Shown here piece by piece: positions 60,208 through 64,000 of a stretch of 64,000 nucleotides of DNA (position 1 is the first letter of the stretch; every line of letters begins with the position of its first letter). The stretch comes from HGM04593 sp045646845 (GTDB lineage: Bacteria; Bacteroidota; Bacteroidia; Bacteroidales; Bacteroidaceae), in NCBI GenBank assembly GCA_045646845.1, contig JAZRLO010000007.1, forward strand, positions 186,001 through 250,000, read 5' to 3'. A program made the translations under genes and the position numbers. The notes under the pieces were generated by a model, which saw only the letters and a list, made by a program, of their open reading frames with translations, was not told the DNA's origin and ran no database searches.

Positions 60208-63200
60208 ATGAATAGGACAATAACCCTACTGATAGCCATTATCATACAACTGGCGACACAGGCACAGACGATAAACGACTATACGGCCATGCGCGCAGCA
60301 CAGGTGGGCGAGGTACTCCCACCTGAAAAGGTATATCTTCACTTTGACAACACCGCATACTATCTTGGAGAGACAATATGGTTCAAAGCCTTTGTCACCA
60401 GCCACAGCGAGGACTCCCCCACCATACTCAGCCGCGTGCTTTATGTTGAACTCATGAGTCCCGAAGGATATGTAGTCAAAACAGAAAAGTACAGGATTGA
60501 GGACGACGGCACATGCCACGGAGCAATATACATGGACCCGCTTTACATGTCGGGATATTATGAAGTGAGAGCATATACGAGATACATGCTCAACTGGGGC
60601 GATGAAGCCATATTCAGCCGCGTATTTCCAGTGTTCGACAAGGTCAACAAGGATAACTGGGATTTCAGGAACATACGGAAAAGAGACCAGGCTCTGTTCG
60701 CCGGAGAGACATTCAAGAAGGAAAAGGAGCCGGAACTCAAATTCTACCCGGAGAGCGGACACCTTGTGGATGGAATAACAAGCCGCATAGCATATGAACT
60801 GACAGGCATGGAAGGCGTTGATGCCTACGATGAGATCACAATCCTTGCCGACGGAGAGCCATTGCTTACCACCACGCCCGAACACATGGGTAAAGGCAGT
60901 TTTAGTTTTACACCGGCTGCCGGCACAGAATATACGGCAAAAGTAGATGTAGAAAGAAAGGGCGACAAGAAGAGAACAATGAAGTTCGCGCTACCCGAGG
61001 TCGAAAAGGCCGGAGTCGTACTTTCCGCAAATGAGAAACAAAACCTTTTCGAGTTTGAGATAAGAAAAAAAGATGTCGGAGAGAAGGAGTATGCACTGGC
61101 CGTATTGCACCGTTGCGAAATGAGCCTGTTCCGCAATTTGGACAGCAGCGACAGCGTAATAACCGTACCCAAAAACAAAATGAGAGAGGGAGTGAACCGT
61201 GCCGTTATATTCTGCGGCAGGACTCCGGTTGCAGAAAGACTGTTTTTCGTACAGCATGACACGCTTGTACAGGGAGACCGCGAGACCGTAAAGCTGAAAG
61301 TCACAGGAAATGGATACATGCTGCACAATCTGGAGGCTAAACCCCACGAGAAGATAAGCATAACAGTAGAACGCGAGGACGGCAAGCCTTTGGACAGCAG
61401 TGCGGAATTCGCCATATCAGTCACCGACCAGGCCGGAAGACAGACGACCTCATGGGGTTACGACATGTACACCTACCAGTTGCTCGGTTCGGAGATAAAG
61501 GGATATATCCCCGACGCACAGCAATATTTCGACCCCGGAAACAGCAAGAGAAAGGAGCACCTTGACCTTATTATGCTCACGAACGGCTGGACCGCATACA
61601 ATTGGAGCGGACTCACGGCCGGCAACCTCTTCGGCCTTGTACCTCCCGAAGAGGGAATAAACATACGCGGAAACTTCTCGTTGAGGATAAAGAACAGAAA
61701 CTTCGGTGAATTGGGAGAGTACAAAATCCGTCGGCAGCCCAACAACCTGGTACGCATAGACTACACCTTCAACAACGAGAAGATAATAGCGGAGACTTTC
61801 AGGACCGACAGCCTGGGACGGTTCTGCATAATACTCGATGACTTTACAGGAAAACAGACTGTAGCATTGTCACCGAATACTATTTTCAGACACAGCAAGA
61901 ACATAAATTACAGTTTTTTTATCGACAAATACTTCTCGCCTAAGCCACAGCCTACATATTATTGGCAAAAAAGATTGGGAAGCAGCATAAGAAGCCCAAA
62001 AAAGGAACCGAAAGGAGTGACGAAGATGGGAGTCAACCAGTACCAGCTCGATGAGGTCGATGTGAAAGCTGACTATAACCGGGACATCGCCCTGACATCC
62101 CCGATAAGCGAGCTGAGGCTCGACTACCTCGATGAATGGGAATATGCCATGGATGTCACATACAGGAACGGAGTTATCCAGTACGACCCGAATGAGGAAG
62201 AGGAAGAGAACGAAGGAGGAGGAGTCATACGCGTTGCCTTTGCCGAGAGCGGAAGCAATGCGCTCGGAAATGACAGATACGGCGTTGAAGAGAGGGGAAA
62301 CAGACATGATGATGCCAGTGATTATGTACTCAGCGCTTTTGATGTCCTGAGAAGCGTCTATAAACGCTACGGCCTCGGTTGGCAGAACTGGGTACAACCG
62401 GTCGTCATTAAAGGAGAGTACAACCGCGACAGCATACCCGTGACCGATGAAAAATACCTACATGGCATTAACGTGGAAAAGATGACTAACTTCAAGAATA
62501 TAATACTCACCAGTGACAGCAGGAAACTGCAGACCATTGACGGCAGCTGGGGCATATGGGAGCGCAGGCGCGAAGTGCTGTCATTCAAGCACCCTCACGA
62601 ACGTTTCTATAGTGGATTCCTCTCCCAATTGGGCATCTCTTACCCGACTGACAAGAATTCGCGTATTTTTGACAAGGATGCCACAACAGAACTGTCATTG
62701 GCACAGCAACGCATAATGGTATATACAGTTGCCGAAGACATGGAACACCCCAACCAGATTGCCTACCTCATCCCCGATGACAGGGATAACTCCAGACTTA
62801 TAAAGAACGACCTCAGCGTATCGAGCAGCACCCGACGCTACACCACAGTCCAAGGATATAGCCCGCAGAAAGAGTTCTATTCGCCGGACTACTCCACAAT
62901 GCGTCCCGACAGCAACGATTTCCGCCGCACATTGCTTTGGGTCCCCGACGGCAAGCCAGTTGACGGCAAGCTACACATAGAACTGTACAACAGCAGCACA
63001 TGCAACACCTTGGCGGTTGATGCACTTGGATGGAATGGCAATACCATCTACAGCAATGGAGCCGATTTCACGACAAGAGACAGCGATGGGATATCGGCAA
63101 CAAAGAGACAGCGCGAAACAAAGAGACAAGAGATAAGGATGGACTCGGCATATTGGGCAAAATGCGACAAAGAGTTCGAGAAAGCGGAGATATACTATAA

Positions 63201-63930
63201 CAAGAAGAACTACAAGAAGGCACTGACATCGTACATAGAACTGGTACAGAAGGGATACCCTGCCGCATATTACAGGATAGGCGAATTCTACTCCAAAGGT
63301 CTCAACCTGAAGAAAAGAGACGACCTTGCCGCACAGTTCTTTGAGAACGGAGCCGCATTAGGAATGCCGGAATGCTACTACGAACTTGCCGTAATGTACC
63401 GCAACGGCATACATTATGAGGTTGACAGAGAGATGGAGATAGAGATGCTCGAACTTGCCACCGCACTAAGTGAACCGAAATCGACAATCCTGTTGAGCAG
63501 ATACCTTCTCGAAGGGGAAATAACCGAGAAGGACACGACAAGAGCTCATGAACTGCTGCGCAAAGAGGCTATCAGGGGAAATGCCGATGCCAATTACGAA
63601 CTGTCGCTGCTTATGGAATGTATGTCCGTAGAACGGGATTCAATACTCGGGAGCCCGTTTGAGTGCATGGAGCGCGCGGTGAAGAACGGCTCGCACAAGG
63701 CAATGTGGTGGATGGTGCAATACGAAGAGAGCAAAGGCAACTACCGCGAGGCATATACCTTGGCTAAGGAGCTCTACCTGCACAGGAACATCGATGCTAC
63801 AATGTACCTTGCCGGATGTTTCCTGCACGGCAAGGGAGTTGACCGCGACAGACGACTTGCCAAGGACCTCTACCGCGAAGCGGCAAAGACCGGCAATTCA
63901 GAGGCGAAAAGGATACTCGAAGAGTGGTGA
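60208..63930 (+). CDS. Large exported protein: MG2-like N-terminus fused to Sel1-like repeats
   Basis: A 1240-residue protein with a signal peptide (RTITLLIAIIIQLATQAQ). Residues about 30-150 resemble the MG2 macroglobulin-like domain of Bacteroidetes surface proteins (PPEKVYLHFDNTAYYLGETIWFKAFVT, then VLYVELMSPEGYVV). A middle part includes another beta-sandwich (about 385-420, EREDGKPLDSSAEFAISVTD) and a plug-like LDLIMLTNGWTAYNW, known from TonB-linked relatives. From about residue 980 come Sel1/TPR-type repeats (YPAAYYRIGEFYSKG, MPECYYELAVMYRNG, NADANYELSLL, DATMYLAGCFLHGKGVD) to the end. I do not know this combination as a named family. A periplasmic or surface scaffold is likely but not shown. 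Confidence 0.78.
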   Translation: MNRTITLLIAIIIQLATQAQTINDYTAMRAAQVGEVLPPEKVYLHFDNTAYYLGETIWFKAFVTSHSEDSPTILSRVLYVELMSPEGYVVKTEKYRIEDDGTCHGAIYMDPLYMSGYYEVRAYTRYMLNWGDEAIFSRVFPVFDKVNKDNWDFRNIRKRDQALFAGETFKKEKEPELKFYPESGHLVDGITSRIAYELTGMEGVDAYDEITILADGEPLLTTTPEHMGKGSFSFTPAAGTEYTAKVDVERKGDKKRTMKFALPEVEKAGVVLSANEKQNLFEFEIRKKDVGEKEYALAVLHRCEMSLFRNLDSSDSVITVPKNKMREGVNRAVIFCGRTPVAERLFFVQHDTLVQGDRETVKLKVTGNGYMLHNLEAKPHEKISITVEREDGKPLDSSAEFAISVTDQAGRQTTSWGYDMYTYQLLGSEIKGYIPDAQQYFDPGNSKRKEHLDLIMLTNGWTAYNWSGLTAGNLFGLVPPEEGINIRGNFSLRIKNRNFGELGEYKIRRQPNNLVRIDYTFNNEKIIAETFRTDSLGRFCIILDDFTGKQTVALSPNTIFRHSKNINYSFFIDKYFSPKPQPTYYWQKRLGSSIRSPKKEPKGVTKMGVNQYQLDEVDVKADYNRDIALTSPISELRLDYLDEWEYAMDVTYRNGVIQYDPNEEEEENEGGGVIRVAFAESGSNALGNDRYGVEERGNRHDDASDYVLSAFDVLRSVYKRYGLGWQNWVQPVVIKGEYNRDSIPVTDEKYLHGINVEKMTNFKNIILTSDSRKLQTIDGSWGIWERRREVLSFKHPHERFYSGFLSQLGISYPTDKNSRIFDKDATTELSLAQQRIMVYTVAEDMEHPNQIAYLIPDDRDNSRLIKNDLSVSSSTRRYTTVQGYSPQKEFYSPDYSTMRPDSNDFRRTLLWVPDGKPVDGKLHIELYNSSTCNTLAVDALGWNGNTIYSNGADFTTRDSDGISATKRQRETKRQEIRMDSAYWAKCDKEFEKAEIYYNKKNYKKALTSYIELVQKGYPAAYYRIGEFYSKGLNLKKRDDLAAQFFENGAALGMPECYYELAVMYRNGIHYEVDREMEIEMLELATALSEPKSTILLSRYLLEGEITEKDTTRAHELLRKEAIRGNADANYELSLLMECMSVERDSILGSPFECMERAVKNGSHKAMWWMVQYEESKGNYREAYTLAKELYLHRNIDATMYLAGCFLHGKGVDRDRRLAKDLYREAAKTGNSEAKRILEEW

Positions 63931-64000
63931 TGCCTACGGCAAGGAAAAGCATCTTCACATAGTTTAAGATTTCGCCTGTGCAGTTTTGCCTGCAAACTGC

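Noticed and set aside
63931..64000. A feature in the last 70 bases
   Set aside because: Only non-coding sequence after the 1240-residue gene; no hairpin, promoter or open frame could be supported.

Overview
The window comes from a Bacteroidales chromosome. The evidence is a fumarate reductase operon of Bacteroidetes type, a type IX secretion (T9SS/gliding) core operon, PCMD, DUF2723, GldH and RicT proteins, many lipoproteins and OMP_b-brl barrels, and promoters of the Bacteroides type (-33 TTTG, about 19-21 nt, -7 TAnnTTTG). A complete T9SS core argues against Bacteroides in the strict sense and for a relative such as Prevotellaceae, Muribaculaceae or a neighbouring family. The species cannot be named from this sequence. 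No phage, integrase, transposase, CRISPR array, rRNA or tRNA gene was seen. Most of the window is ordinary core genome.

Layout. 1-7.2 kb (minus strand): deoC (cut by the window edge), a MazG-like pyrophosphohydrolase, dtd, uvrC, apt, mnmG and a GPH-family sugar transporter, with a perfect parS-like palindrome between mnmG and apt. 7.4-11.3 kb: a MITE-like element, then frdC-frdA-frdB. 11.7-14.6 kb (minus): dapB-lepB-wbqC. 14.7-16.6 kb: a long hairpin that may be a structured RNA, then two lipoproteins. 16.6-20.1 kb: a second MITE-like copy, two paralogous membrane proteins, and a pair of proteins combining FHA-like and zinc-ribbon modules. 20.3-29.4 kb: PCMD lipoprotein, beta-barrel and calycin-like secreted protein, followed by porP-gldK-gldL-gldM-gldN. 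29.5-33.1 kb: beta-barrel, MscS channel and three small related lipoproteins.

33.2-44.1 kb: priA, a DUF2723 membrane protein, a NodB-type deacetylase, queG, dacB (PBP4) and nadB. 44.1-44.6 kb holds a decayed coding remnant. 44.6-51.9 kb is purH followed by the rod-shape cluster mreB-mreC-mreD-mrdA-rodA. 51.8-55.6 kb (minus): metF-holB-ricT-gldH. 55.7-60.1 kb: a beta-barrel, a PepSY-like protein, a PAP2 phosphatase overlapping an NAD-dependent epimerase, and a phosphopantetheinyl transferase. 60.2-63.9 kb is one 1240-residue protein joining an MG2-like N-terminus to C-terminal Sel1-like repeats.

How the genes work together. The T9SS operon encodes the outer-membrane ring, the inner-membrane motor and an associated barrel. 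The calycin-like protein just upstream ends in a segment resembling a T9SS sorting domain and may be a substrate. The mre/mrd cluster with dacB covers elongation and remodelling of peptidoglycan. frdCAB supports anaerobic fumarate respiration. The least explained parts are the 17.2-20.1 kb membrane/FHA/zinc-ribbon block, the 14.8 kb hairpin, the Cys-rich tail of FrdC, the trio of small lipoproteins and the dispersed intergenic repeats.
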